Shown piece by piece: positions 54,255-64,000 of a DNA stretch of 64,000 nucleotides. Location: NCBI GenBank assembly GCA_009193035.1, contig SWDT01000004.1, positions 1 through 64,000 of the forward strand, written 5' to 3'. The translations under genes and the position numbers were made by a program. This DNA is from Halicephalobus mephisto. Its lineage: Eukaryota > Nematoda > Chromadorea > Rhabditida > Panagrolaimidae. Positions within the stretch are counted from its first letter, which is position 1; each line of letters begins with the position of its first letter. The notes under the pieces are model-generated. The model was not told where the DNA came from. It was given only the letters and a program-made list of their open reading frames with translations, and searched no databases.

Positions 54255-54735
54255 ACAGTAGAACTTGGATATAGAAGACCGCCGTTATAACATATCTCGG
54301 GTTATAGCGTATGGTGGGAGTGAGTGACTTCAGTTAGTCTCTCTTCAAATTTACCTGCTATAATATAACGGCAACATCGATTGCTAACTGCTTCAGCTTC
54401 TTCTTGGTTGTTTCACTCAAGTGACAACGGAAGCTGTCCCATGCCAGAAGTCTTTTTCCAAAGGAAGATGGACCAAGTACTTTCTGAAAGTAATCTGAAG
54501 TACACCCATCATTCATCCAACTAAGTTCAAGCTTGCTCTTGAACTTGTGTATGATATTTGAATCAGGACGCTTACGAGGCAGCAGAACAAATGGTCGGTA
54601 CTTGTAGCCATCGGATCGTGCTGTCAACATAACCGTTACACGAAGTTTTTCGTGTCCAGTTGTCAAAATCGGTACTTCATTAGCATCTCGATCATCAATG
54701 GTTAAGCTGTTTGAAACATCAATAAAAACTGCCAT
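54255..54735 (-). mobile_element. pogo/Tigger-like DNA transposon fragment
   Basis: The minus-strand frame 54735-54358 encodes part of a DDE transposase of the pogo/Tigger class (TTGHEKLRVTVMLTARSDG, PFVLLPRKRP, then LLAWDSFRCHLS with the second catalytic Asp). The frame ends soon after in AVIL and a stop, and the N-terminal DNA-binding part is missing. TACAGTAGAACTTGGATATA at 54255 resembles the terminal inverted repeat of this class. The 5' side is cut off by the RTE-like fragment. Not functional as it stands. Confidence 0.75.
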
Positions 54736-54739
54736 TTCG

Positions 54740-55420
54740 TCAAATATACTAAATTCCTAAATGCTAACGAATCTGACCACCTTGTGGGTGGTCGACCCTT
54801 TGGTCTTTTACACTCGCGAGGGTACCATTCTAGTATCCTTGTACTTCATCTATTATCAGTGTGGTGCGCTACATGACCTGCCCATCGATATTTCGCATGA
54901 TTCACGTATTCGAGGGCATCTTTGACTTTGGTTAGCTTGCGTAGGTCTGCATTGTGTAGATTTCTGCTACGTTGTTGTTGTAGAGAAATGCCTACGATAC
55001 GCCGTTCTATAGAAGCTTGAATCTTTTTTAGACACTCTCCATGCTCTTTATTCATAGTCCAAGTTTCTCCCGAGTAAGTAAGGGCTGGGAGAATCTCTCT
55101 CTTTATTTTCCTTCATGCTTAAAGCATATGGTGCGACAAAAACGATTCCATCTTTTACCGTCTGCGGCGGCTTCTTCTGCTTTTTCCTATGGGATTTCGG
55201 CGTGTTCCAGATCTGCTTTGACTGTGGATCGCCATGAGATCTTCGACCGTCCTCTTTTCCGCTTTCCATTTTTAGGTGTCCATGTTATCGCGATCTTGGC
55301 AGGTGATATCTAAATGATAATGGTCGGCTTCTCGGAGGAGCTGGACTAGTTTATTGCATTAGTACAACGTTCGGACGTTCCATGTTCCGATTCTGGTGGT
55401 TTTTTTCGCATTCAGAATTT
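54740..55420 (-). mobile_element. RTE-like non-LTR retrotransposon fragment, internally deleted
   Basis: The minus strand encodes an endonuclease start (IGTWNVRTLY then a stop codon, then LVQLLREADHYHLDI) at about 55390-55300. Then, in another frame, the end of a reverse transcriptase reading EILPALTYSGETWTMNKE and KYRWAGHVAHHTDNR at 55092-54846. The whole catalytic middle is missing. Several frame changes show it is a dead copy. Confidence 0.7.
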
Positions 55421-55772
55421 GTGGGTGGAATAATGGTTGTCGTTTTATTAGCGTTTAGGAGTTTTTCGGAGTAGAGTCGCAGGCTCTGCGTCCAACCTCC
55501 TGTGGATGGAAGAGTTGTAAAAGGTGTAGAGTAGTAGTAATTTTAGTACAATATTAGTGAAAAATTGGTGAAAATATTGCTCCTTTTTGGAGTAGGAGCC
55601 CCGGCGGTGGAATATGAGTTGAGCTGCTTGATATCAATGGAGATTTGTAGTAGTACAGTGTGACAGAAATAAATAAATAGAGCGGGAAAATAAAACCTAC
55701 CACACTCGGTCGAGCTCCTCTTCTGGGAGAATAGTGGTATTGAATAATTTTGGTCTAAGTTCCTTATCATCG

Positions 55773-56110
55773 CTAGCGTTTAAGAATATCATATCGGATT
55801 CTCTGCGATTCCTTAATAAGTAAACTGAGCTGTGGGGCTGAGCATACTGAGCGGCAATTATAGGTATTGACAATAAGATGAGTGTTTCTTGTGCGTGTTT
55901 TTATATGGTAACTTTTGGCCCTGAGATTAGATGGCCTCTGTCTATTTGCTGATCCGGCGTTACCATTCCGGGCAGGGATGGGCTGCAGGGGACTGAGGCG
56001 CTGATTTTTTGTCCTGTACGTTGCCCATTTGTACGTTTGAGGGGCTGGCGGGGCCTCCTGAAACAACCCTTAGCATTAGCTAGGTTTGTGTTCCCTAAGA
56101 AGTGGTCACC
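55773..56110 (-). mobile_element. Second RTE-type endonuclease N-terminal fragment
   Basis: The minus strand from 56066 encodes TYNCRSVCSAPQLSLLIKES then RIRYDILKR, the start of an RTE-1-type apurinic endonuclease domain, preceded by a Pro/Gln-rich leader. The frame stops after the first conserved block. It may be the 5' end of the same dead element as the neighbouring fragment or a separate insertion. Confidence 0.65.
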
Positions 56111-56835
56111 CAGGGCCTCCTCTCTACCACGAAGAGGTTGCTAAATAGGATTTAGAGAGGCACGTCTGAATGAGGAGGGAAAATAGTATAGAAAAGGTTT
56201 ATCAAATAAATGCCTTAGGCACAGTACAAAGAAACACTATGTCGAAATCGATATAAACAACACCTATGAACTTCCTGTCAAGAGGAACTGTATGCCCTCC
56301 TATCGATGCTTAGGCAATCCATTCGAGACCAAGCGCTCCCGGTTGGTTGCGCTTCCCATTAAGGATGGGTACCCGATCCAACACTGTAAAACGACACAAT
56401 TCTTCGTGGAAATATATTATTAAACAACAACACAACAATGTAAACGCCGCAGGATTACGGTGGTCGTGCTGAGATCACCTAAGGAGCGCTTCCTCAACTC
56501 TTAACAAACATAGACATCCTGAACTTAATGGAATAAAATTAATATATGAAATAAACACAAGAGGAAATTAAACAATAATAACCTCTGTCACGTGGATCAT
56601 GGAGATTCTTTAAACATTGGGAGTTTGAGCCTCACTTGACTCACCCCCAGAGATAAACGAACTTCTACGGCCTTCGGAGGATATCGCGTCAGAACGAAAT
56701 TTGCCTTCCACGACACATATTCCCTGATATTCAGGCCATCGTTTCAGGTCCTTTTTAATCTACTTTTCCATCTCAACACCATCAAAGACTAGGTATTTTT
56801 ATTTTATAAAAAACATTAAAATCTGGGAATGCAAC
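56111..56835. repeat. Transposon-derived flank with two dispersed repeats
   Basis: Contains the segment 56315-56390 shared (inverted) with the minisatellite at 36.77 kb, the segment 56430-56505 shared with cbd-1 intron 4, and a partial copy (56715-56780) of the 120 bp repeat found after NDUFAF6. No gene seen; it looks like a graveyard of mobile sequence. Confidence 0.6.
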
Positions 56836-58860
56836 TCAATGATTCACTATCGTCCCTGCCAGAACACCTGCCAACACCACAATTCCTATCCACTGATTCG
56901 AGTTGAACTTCTTCCAGCAGTCTTCTTTGTTATCAATATTCAACGTCCCAATCTGCCATGCAAATTGACATCCTACAGTACCTAAAGCCATATAAAACGG
57001 CCACGATAAATCCACCATATATCCTGCCAAAGCCATGTTCGAAATCATTCCAACCCCAAAACCAGTTAAATATAATTTTGTTTTTTCTTTAAATTTCAAA
57101 GCTGTTGATTTTACTCCAATTTTAGAATCATCATCCTTGTCTTGATGAGCATAAATAGTGTCATAAATCATCGTCCAACAAATTGCTGAAAAATACAAAG
57201 GAAAAATAGCTTCTGGAATAAATTCATTCGTAACTGCCGTAAATCCCATAATAGCTCCGTAGTTTATCGTCGCTCCTAAAATTAATTATCAATTAAAAAA
57301 TTAAAAATTCTTTAATTCTAAATATAAAAAGTCCGAAAAATTAAAATTTCAAATTTTAAAAAATCAGAAAAATTTAAGTTAACAATTTTTTAAAAATTAG
57401 GAAATTTAAATTAGAAAAATTAGAAAATTTAAATTATAAAAATTTAAAAAGTTTGAAAATTAAAAAGTTCGAAATTTTTTTTAATTTAAAAATTTTAAAT
57501 AAAATTATAAAAAACAAACCTAGGGCTAACTGAGGCCAGTAAGTATATCGTTTCGCCAACGGATAAGCAATAGTAGGAATAATCGACGAAATTCCAATTA
57601 AAATTGTTAAATAATTCAATTGAATCAAACAACTTAAAGAAGTACTTAATAAAATTCCCAATAATCCAATTGCCTGAGGAATTGTCATTTCTCCACTTAC
57701 TAAAGGTCTTGTTTTTGTTCTTTCTACTTGAATATCGTATTTTCTGTCCCACAAATCATTAATTACACAAGCAGCTCCTCTCATCAAAAACGATCCAGCA
57801 GCGAAAATTCCGACAATTTTTAAATCAGGAAATTCCGTCAATGGTGTAGCTAGGGCAATCCCCCAGGAAGCCGGCCAGAAAAGCAAAAACGTTCCTGAAA
57901 TATCTCTTTAAAAATCCTCTTTATCTTTCAAAAATTTCGAAAATTACAAAGGTAAATTGTCGGTAGAAATTCATTACTTAGCAAAATTGGGTTCCTAATT
58001 GAATGGATAACCAGCGAATGAAGAAAAAGTTCATCCATAGGGGGATCTGAAAGGTTCCTAAGCTCAGAGATCCTTTCCCAGGGGGTTTATTATAAGCTGA
58101 AGGACTCATTAGAGAGAATTAGGGATGCATTTATAAACTTAAAGATTCAGGAGGTACATTTACAGGTGGTTTATTTATAGATTTAGGGATCTATTCAGAG
58201 GATTGAAGGTGTATTTATAGACTTAGGGATTCATTTACAAAGGATTGAAGATGCATTTATAGATTTAGGGATTCATTCACAGGTGGTTTATTTACAAGTA
58301 AAAGGGTCCATAGGTGGTTTATTTACAAATTTAGGAATCCATTCAGAGGGTTAGAGGTATATTTACAGGCCTAAAGATCCGTTAACAGAGAATAAGGACG
58401 TTCATTTACAGTATATCTACAGGAAATGTTTAGAGGTTGATTCGCAAGAGGAAAAGCTTAAAGATCTACTCATGGGAGATTCAGGACTTCACCTCAGGAA
58501 ATTCGGAATTTATATTCACAAAAAAATACCTAGATTTAAATTCACTTTCCACTCTCGCGAGGAACTCTACAGGGAGATAGTGATTCACAGATACATCCAA
58601 GATAAGAATATTAAATCTATAAAGATTTTAAACAAATTCAAAAATAATTAAAATTATGCAACCATAAAGTTTAAAAATTTACCTGTAGGTTTATCTAATC
58701 TAATGAGCTTCAAAAACGGTTGGACCTGAACAGGAGTCCTCTTCACCAATCCAGAAGGCGTCCAGTCATCCCATTTGATTCTGGCCGAACTGGTAGTTCT
58801 TCTAATTACCTCCAACTGACTTCTGCAGATTCTGGTCTTCAGAACAATCTTCACCAGCAT
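56836..58860 (-). CDS. COQ2: 4-hydroxybenzoate polyprenyltransferase COQ2
   Basis: Exons 58860-58683, 57894-57520 and 57275-56836 (330 residues). COQ2 attaches the polyprenyl tail to 4-hydroxybenzoate, the first membrane-bound step of ubiquinone synthesis in the mitochondrial inner membrane. The N-terminus is basic and Ser/Arg-rich, like a mitochondrial presequence. The UbiA-family motifs are RLDKPTGTFLLFWPASWG, the first Asp-rich motif NDLWDRKYD, TRPLVSGEMT and the second Asp-rich motif YAHQDKDDD. Several hydrophobic helices follow. It is the last of three same-strand genes (SPT4, ELOF1, COQ2); 242 bp separate it from the ELOF1 stop. Intron 1 contains a minisatellite. Confidence 0.93.
58050..58500. 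repeat. Degenerate minisatellite in COQ2 intron 1
   Basis: Units such as TTTATAGATTTAGGGATTCA and TTCACAGGTGGTTTATTTAC recur in 25-45 bp steps. The style resembles the repeat in UBR3 intron 3. Confidence 0.65.
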
Positions 58861-59102
58861 CTTCAACCACTACTGTAAAAAATAAAAAATAAAAAAGTAT
58901 CAAATCGAAAACATCGAATTCTTCATAAAAAACACAATTGAAAAGTTTCATACTAAATAACAATCGCGTATGTACATACCAATGCATTAAAAGGCATGTC
59001 AACTATTAACAGAAACTGTACGGCATACAAAACCGCGAAAATTAAAAGTGATACATCTGGGGAAGTAGAGATGCGAAAATTGAGACCAAATGAATCGAGG
59101 TA

Positions 59103-59407
59103 CTACTTGTTGGCTTCCTCACAGGCATCAATCCAATCCGAATACACATCGATGGGTTCACTGAGGTAATTAATTGAGGCTTGATAAGATTCCTGACAAA
59201 CACGGCAAGAAATAAATCCGACATTTCTTTCTCGATCCCTGGATATCGTATATAAATGGATATTATATGTAAATAAATAGGAAAAACTCACATTTTGACT
59301 TCACAGACTTTTTCGTGGTTGCAGAAAGGACAGTCGAACTGGGTATCTAAGGGCTGGATCATCTTCGCCTTCGTCGGCGGGGCTCGTTTGGACTTTCGCT
59401 TTCCCAT
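59103..59407 (-). CDS. ELOF1: Transcription elongation factor 1 (ELOF1)
   Basis: Exons 59407-59292 and 59238-59103 (83 residues, exactly the family length). ELOF1 binds elongating RNA polymerase II and helps in elongation and transcription-coupled repair. The basic N-terminus ([15 protein letters not shown]) is followed by the zinc ribbon with CPFCNHE and CRVCQES as the four metal ligands. The family ending [20 protein letters not shown] is near-invariant. It lies 415 bp downstream of the SPT4 stop, same strand. Confidence 0.95.
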
Positions 59408-59822
59408 CTTCAAAAATAACAATCAAAATAAGGTAGGAATCCTGAATGTTACCAGAACGGTCTCGACACGAGGTTTTAAAACTTGTTAAAAATTAAAGTA
59501 ACTTGTATAACTATTTCGTAATTAGTATTTCGGACTTATATCCTTCTTAGATAGATCTAGAAACCTCTATATCAATCAAAACGCGATATAAAAACTTGTT
59601 TATCCTCGGAAATTAAGAATTATATATGAAATTATCAATAATTTCCGAAAAAATCATCTAAAAGCAAGAAATTTCGTCGAAAATATGTTATTTCGTGTGT
59701 AATGACAAAAACAGCATTAAATAAATTTCAAATAAAAATGGTAAAATTAACCAATAAATGTCGAAAAAAACAAAAATTCAACTTCATTTACGAAAATTTT
59801 TGAGATCAAAAATAAACAAAAA

Positions 59823-60226
59823 TCAAACAGGTTTTGAACGATCCCTCATATTAGGATGATAGGTGACTTTCATGCTTCTCAATTCACTTATCAGCTCGCT
59901 CGTCAACGAGCCCGTGACGGAGATGGCATAACATCCAGGAACTTTCTTGTTTATCTTCTGCCATTTGCACACCCAAGAGTTGTCGTTGTCCATTGCTCCG
60001 ATTAATCCGCTAAATGTTGAGCTAAAAATCATAATTCATATATGAATCACTCGGAAAAATAAACGACAAACCTGGTAGCTTCACTGACACGGTCCGGATC
60101 GCCCCTCATCCGAAGGAACATTTCGCAATTTTCGCATCCTGTCTTAAGGAACTGATCGAAGGTTTTAACAAGGGAACAAACAAGACAAGCACGAAGCTGA
60201 TTCGTATGGGTAGGAATGACATCCAT
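59823..60226 (-). CDS. SPT4: Transcription elongation factor SPT4
   Basis: Exons 60226-60072 and 60021-59823 (117 residues, the same as human). With SPT5 it forms DSIF, which controls pausing and processivity of RNA polymerase II. The zinc-binding N-terminus has LRACLVCSLVKT and GCENCEMFL. The second exon has SSTFSGLIGAM, then SWVCKWQKI, PGCYAISVTGSL and a basic end. The ATG at 60226 was preferred; a longer frame upstream starts with a non-ATG codon. It is the first gene of the SPT4-ELOF1-COQ2 cluster. Confidence 0.95.
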
Positions 60227-60770
60227 TTTAATGACGAAATAACCGAACAAAAATAAAAAATTTAAAAATGAAAAAAAACGAAAAAATTACAAGAGAACGA
60301 ACAGACTTTCCAAAATTGACGCACTCGCGGTCTTCCCAAAACGAAATTGCCTGGCTTGTGATTTTCGCACTTTGCTTCGATTTTTGGAATTCGCCTTCAC
60401 GACCCGTCTTCGATGGAATATTTCGATTTTATTTGTGATTTTTTAAATGTATATTCATGTTTTAACACGTAAAAACGAATATCCAGATATAAGTGAAATT
60501 TCATTTTCCACATGATCCTAACTTAGAAGTTCCTAAATCCACCCAGACACGTCTTCAAACTTGGTCTCGGAATCCTCTAAAATCACAAAACAACCATCAC
60601 ATAAGGTTAAAACTGTTGTATAACAGATTTTAATTTAAAAGTTCCGAAAATTCGTGTCGAGAGAATTTCCAATTTTTATTTTTTGTTTTTTTAAATATTT
60701 TTTAAATTTTTTTGTTTTCATATATGAAATTTAACTTTTTTACAGTATTTATATAGTGAGTTTTCAGAAA
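60227..60770. promoter_or_regulatory. Divergent upstream region SPT4 / V-ATPase F
   Basis: 544 bp between the two start codons. Contains TTTTCAG at 60761-60767, three bases before the V-ATPase F ATG (SL acceptor), and an ATATATGAAA motif at about 60721. Nothing else recognised. Confidence 0.45.
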
Positions 60771-61649
60771 ATGGCCTCAACAATGCAAAAAGGAAAAATC
60801 CTCGCCGTGATCGGAGACGAGGACACCGTTGTTGGATTCCTCCTCGGCGGCATCGGCCAACTCAACAAAGCCCGAAAACCCAATTATCTGATTGTCGACA
60901 AAAATACCACTGTTAATGAAGTTGAAGATACTTTCAAGGACTTCTGCACTCGTGAAGACATCGCTATTATCCTCATCAATCAACACGTCGCTGAAATGAT
61001 CCGCTACACCGTGGACCAACATACCGCCAGCATACCCGCCGTTTTGGAGATCCCCAGCAAAGAAATGCCCTATGATCCTACTAAGGTCTGTTTTTCAACA
61101 AAAAAATTCAGAATTTCACAAATTTCTTAAAATTTAAAAAAAATTTAACTTTCATGAAAATTTTCGAAATTTCACAAATTTCTTAAAATTAAAAAAAAAT
61201 TTAACTTTCATGAAAATTTTCGAAATTTCACAAATTTCTTAAAATTTAAAAAAAATCTAACTTTCATGGAAATTTTCAAAATTTCATAAATTTTGAAAAA
61301 TTAAAAAAAAATTTAACTTGAAAATTTTCGAAATTTTATAAACTTCAAAATTCAGTGAATTTCTTCTAGAATAATTTAAAAACTCAAATTTTAGGAATTT
61401 CCAAAATGTTATTGAAAAAAATTTGAGATTTTTATGAAATTTTAGATAATTTTAAAAAGTCCTAAAATTTCAAAGTCCATTGGAAATTTGTCTAAAACCT
61501 CAAATTTTAAGTTTTTAGAAGATTCTGAAATTTCACATTGGGACCATTTCGTGAAATTCGATTTTTTAATAATGTAATTCAAAAATCGGTGTTTTCAGGA
61601 CAGTATTCTCAACAGAGCACGAGGAATGTTCAATCCAGACGATTTCTAA
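60771..61649 (+). CDS. vha-9: V-type proton ATPase subunit F
   Basis: Exons 60771-61085 and 61599-61649 (121 residues). Subunit F lies in the central rotor stalk of the V1 sector. Family features are [20 protein letters not shown] at the N-terminus, the helix [37 protein letters not shown], and the end [11 protein letters not shown] supplied by the 17-codon second exon. The intron is AT-rich with a repeated CAAATTTCTTAAAATTTAAA unit. C. elegans names this gene vha-9. Confidence 0.95.
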
Positions 61650-62469
61650 TTTCTTCCGATTTCAATATTATCTGCTTGAAGATAAGTTCTGTGATAGCAC
61701 GATCATTTAGATTAGTTCCAAAGTCATTCCAGTGAATTTTGGTGTTTTTGTATACATTATATAGGTATTCGAACAACTTATAAATAACTTTAATGGAAAA
61801 ATTTGAATAAAATTTTGCTTTATAAATATAATTTTTAAAATGACAATTTTTAAATCTTTTGAATTCCCACGCAAGGGGCGAATGGAAGTAGAAAAATGGC
61901 AAGTTTGGTAATTTTCGTAGAAAATTGACGTGATCTGTTCTCACTCGCGCTCGTTTTTGTCGACCGTTCATTTTTTGCCATTTTCGAATTCCCGCGGAGA
62001 AGCGAGTGAAAGTGAAAAAAGTAAAAAGTGGTAAATTTGGCAAAATCAACTCGCTCTGTCCTCACTCTCTCATTTCTTTTTTCTTCCATTTCAATCCTAA
62101 AATTTCCAAAAAAATTTAAAAATTCGCGTTTAAAAAAACTTTTTTAATTCTAATTTTTATTTTTTTAATTACTAGTATGATTCTCTTGTAAATTTCAACT
62201 TTTTCCGAGGAAATAAAGTCAAAAAATAATTAATTTAACAACTTTTATTTCAATCCTAAAATTCTCGAGAAATTAAATTTCTTGTAAAACTTCGTAACAA
62301 AATCTAAACTCAATATTTATAATTAACGATTTTATTTATAAATCAATTGACAATCAAATCCTGTCTTTGGCATACAGACTAAAATCTAAAAACAAGTGAT
62401 ATGAAGCCGAATCACTCATTTTCGACTAACTGATTCCACCATTATAAACAAAACCAAATTTAACTGGGA
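61650..62469. other. Intergenic vha-9 / SLC33A1, with a dispersed repeat
   Basis: Convergent genes. The first 200 bp are vha-9 3' sequence, 61840-62130 is the dispersed repeat, and the rest is AT-rich. No gene seen; minus-strand frames here (61630-62089) are formed by the repeat. Confidence 0.6.
61840..62130 (-). repeat. Dispersed repeat family member, inverted relative to 32.1-32.4 kb
   Basis: Reads as the reverse complement of 32100-32370: GAATTCCCACGCAAGGG, then GTCGACCGTTCATTTTTTGC, a second GAATTCCCGCG core, then CTCGCTCTGTCCTCACTCTC and TTTCAATCCTAAAATTTCC. Confidence 0.8.
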
Positions 62470-63777
62470 CTACTTATTTTTTATGACTCTCCATTCTTCT
62501 CTTGGAATTCTTTGGAAATATTGAATTTTGGAATAGAAAATTCTATACCATACAAGTCCAATAACAGTACAAATCCCGACAGATATATAATAGCCATCAA
62601 TTGCCATTTCACACACATCACCACTTGATGAACAAAGTTCTTCGTCATGTTTAGTGTTGCATGTGCCCAAGATTCTGAAATCCAATAATTACTATATAAC
62701 GATTACTGCAATACAGTATAACTTCTATTTTTAAAACTATCCAAATTACAGTAGTAAAAAACTACATTACATTTTCCATTTTCAAAACATGTTTCAGAAA
62801 TACTATAATTTAAATTATAAAATTTCAGAAAATTTTCCAAGTATAAAACTAAAAAATCAATCAATTCTTTTAAATAAAAAAATTTCATTAATATAAAAAT
62901 TTGAAAAAATTCTTTAAATAAAAAAATAAAAAAACTTCATTAAATACAAAAATAAAAAACTTCATTAAATATAAAAATTTCTTTAAATAAAAAACTTCTC
63001 TAAATATAAAAAATAAAAAAATAAGAAATTTTTAAATAAAAAAATTCTTTAAATATATAAATAAGATTTTTTTTTACTTAAAAATTCTTTAATATAAAAA
63101 TAAAAATTTCTTATATAATCAAAACTCACGTTTGAGTTCCTTTAGCGATGCAATTCTTTCTTGTAAAAAGATCAGTTATACTCAAAAACAACGTTAATGG
63201 CCAATTTCCACCCAAATTATTCAACGTATTTAAAAGTGTCATATATGTTCCACCAATTTTAGGATCCGATACTTGGGCATTAAACGCCATCATTGAAAGG
63301 AAAATACAATATGCTGAAATTTGATGAAAATAATACGCAATAATCCATATTAAATAATACGAATACGGATATTCTCCATCATCTTGCATAAAATTCGGAG
63401 TAATATAAACCAAAACGGCAAAAACCAGGCCCATTACAATTCTATAAGGATAAGCCCACAGAAACACGTTCAAAGGACGTTGACCTGCCGTTTGTTTTCC
63501 TAAAAGCCACGGCAAAACAATCTGAAGTGGTGTCAAAAATATAGCCCTTGAGGCAATACCGTCTTTTTTAACTCCCATTCCAATCAATTTCAAATCAGTC
63601 ATTCCATCTGTAGCCGCAAAAGCAATTTTAGCCGTCAATAAAACTAAAACCATATACAAAACCGGCCTCAATTTCAGAATTTTAAAAAGAATTCCATAAG
63701 TTTCCACAACTCCAAGATGCTGTTCATCAATTGGAGCATCTTCTTCATTTTCTGCAACAGCTCCAGATTCAGCTCTT
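62470..63777 (-). CDS. SLC33A1: Acetyl-CoA transporter, SLC33A1 family (5' end outside window)
   Basis: Two exons are seen, 63777-63130 and 62674-62470; more exons lie beyond the window, so this is the C-terminal half (about 284 residues). SLC33A1 (AT-1) carries acetyl-CoA into the ER lumen for protein acetylation. Family blocks are ATDGMTDLKLIGMGVKKDG, LPWLLGKQTAGQRPLNVFLWAYPYR (membrane helices), FNAQVSDPKIGGTYMTLLNTLNNLGGNWP and the Cys-rich loop NCIAKGTQTILGTCNT. It ends after a last helix with a short basic tail. Convergent with vha-9. Confidence 0.92.
62740..63110. repeat. AT-rich repeats in the SLC33A1 intron
   Basis: The second half of the 455 bp intron consists of AAATAAAAAA, CTTCATTAAATA and TTCTTTAAATA units in irregular order. 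No gene. Confidence 0.6.
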
Positions 63778-64000
63778 CTAAAATTTATCAAAATTATGCA
63801 AATTTTTAAAAATTAAAAATTTTCTGAAATTAAAAAATATTTTTAAAAATTCTAGAATTCCCAAAATTAGAATTTCATAAACTTCAAAAATTCACAAATT
63901 TTACAAAAATTCAAAAACTTAAAATTTAAAAATTAAAATTTCCAAAACTTATAATTTTAAAAATTTCATTAAATTCTAAAATTCCATAATTTTTCTAAAA

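Noticed and set aside
61630..62089. Minus-strand frames 139 and 79 codons long
   Set aside because: They read through the dispersed repeat; the same peptide (ERVRTERVD, RGNSKMAKNERSTKTS) appears at 32151-32444 from the other repeat copy. It could be a transposon-encoded peptide, but there is no ATG context, domain or codon bias to support it.
1..64000. tRNA, rRNA and CRISPR-like features
   Set aside because: I found no tRNA-type T-loop (GGTTCGANTCC) context with a matching stem, no rRNA segments, and the tandem arrays lack CRISPR-type repeat/spacer regularity; the window is eukaryotic nuclear DNA.

Overview
The window is nuclear DNA from a free-living-type (rhabditid-like) nematode. Four things support this: short GT-AG introns (about 40-60 nt) mixed with long AT-rich ones and 3' splice sites of the TTTTCAG/TTTTAG type; TTTCAG placed directly in front of several start codons, as expected for spliced-leader (SL) trans-splicing; same-strand gene clusters with 80-420 bp gaps that look like operons; and nematode-typical proteins (eggshell CBD-1, PAN/mucin protein, ONECUT factor, GT14 glycosyltransferase). 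The species cannot be named from the sequence. All gene models below were built by hand from reading frame, splice signals and remembered family consensus, with no database search.

Layout. 1-3.9 kb: 3' part of a secreted mucin-like protein with three PAN/apple-like modules (+); one intron holds a 792 bp foldback palindrome. 4.9-6.4 kb: divergent pair FAHD1 (-) and TSR3 (+). 6.7-12.6 kb: cbd-1, an eggshell protein with 13 chitin-binding modules, six nearly identical (+). 12.7-15.3 kb: paracaspase MALT1 (-). 15.3-18.5 kb: upstream region with a GC-rich 28 bp repeat, then a CUT+homeobox (ONECUT) factor (+). 18.8-23.6 kb (-): GT14 glycosyltransferase, an unrecognised acidic protein with a duplicated exon, and RhoGAP copy 1, possibly one operon. 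24.9-28.3 kb (-): RhoGAP copy 2, with a longer C-terminus; its GAP-domain exons are nearly identical to copy 1 but carry single-base indels.

28.3-37.3 kb is a gene desert built of many unrelated tandem repeat arrays. 37.4-46.6 kb: UBR3-type E3 ubiquitin ligase (-), 9 exons. 47.1-50.5 kb (+): PRELI-domain lipid transfer protein, EMC5 and NDUFAF6 with 226 and 79 bp gaps, a probable mitochondrial/ER operon. 51.4-54.1 kb: BBS1 (+) with a candidate ciliary X-box upstream and a repeat element in two neighbouring introns. 54.2-56.5 kb: nested transposon relics (pogo/Tigger-like transposase and RTE-like non-LTR fragments). 56.8-60.2 kb (-): COQ2, ELOF1 and SPT4, a same-strand cluster that puts two Pol II elongation factors side by side. 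60.8-61.6 kb: V-ATPase subunit F (+). 62.5-64 kb: 3' part of an SLC33A1-type acetyl-CoA transporter (-).

No single novel system stands out. The most informative observations are the RhoGAP paralogue pair (recent conversion or duplication plus indels), the SPT4-ELOF1-COQ2 and PRELI-EMC5-NDUFAF6 clusters, the BBS1 X-box, the exon duplication in the unknown protein, and the unusual repeat architecture (foldback element, 83/57 bp alternating palindromes, a minisatellite derived from transposon sequence).
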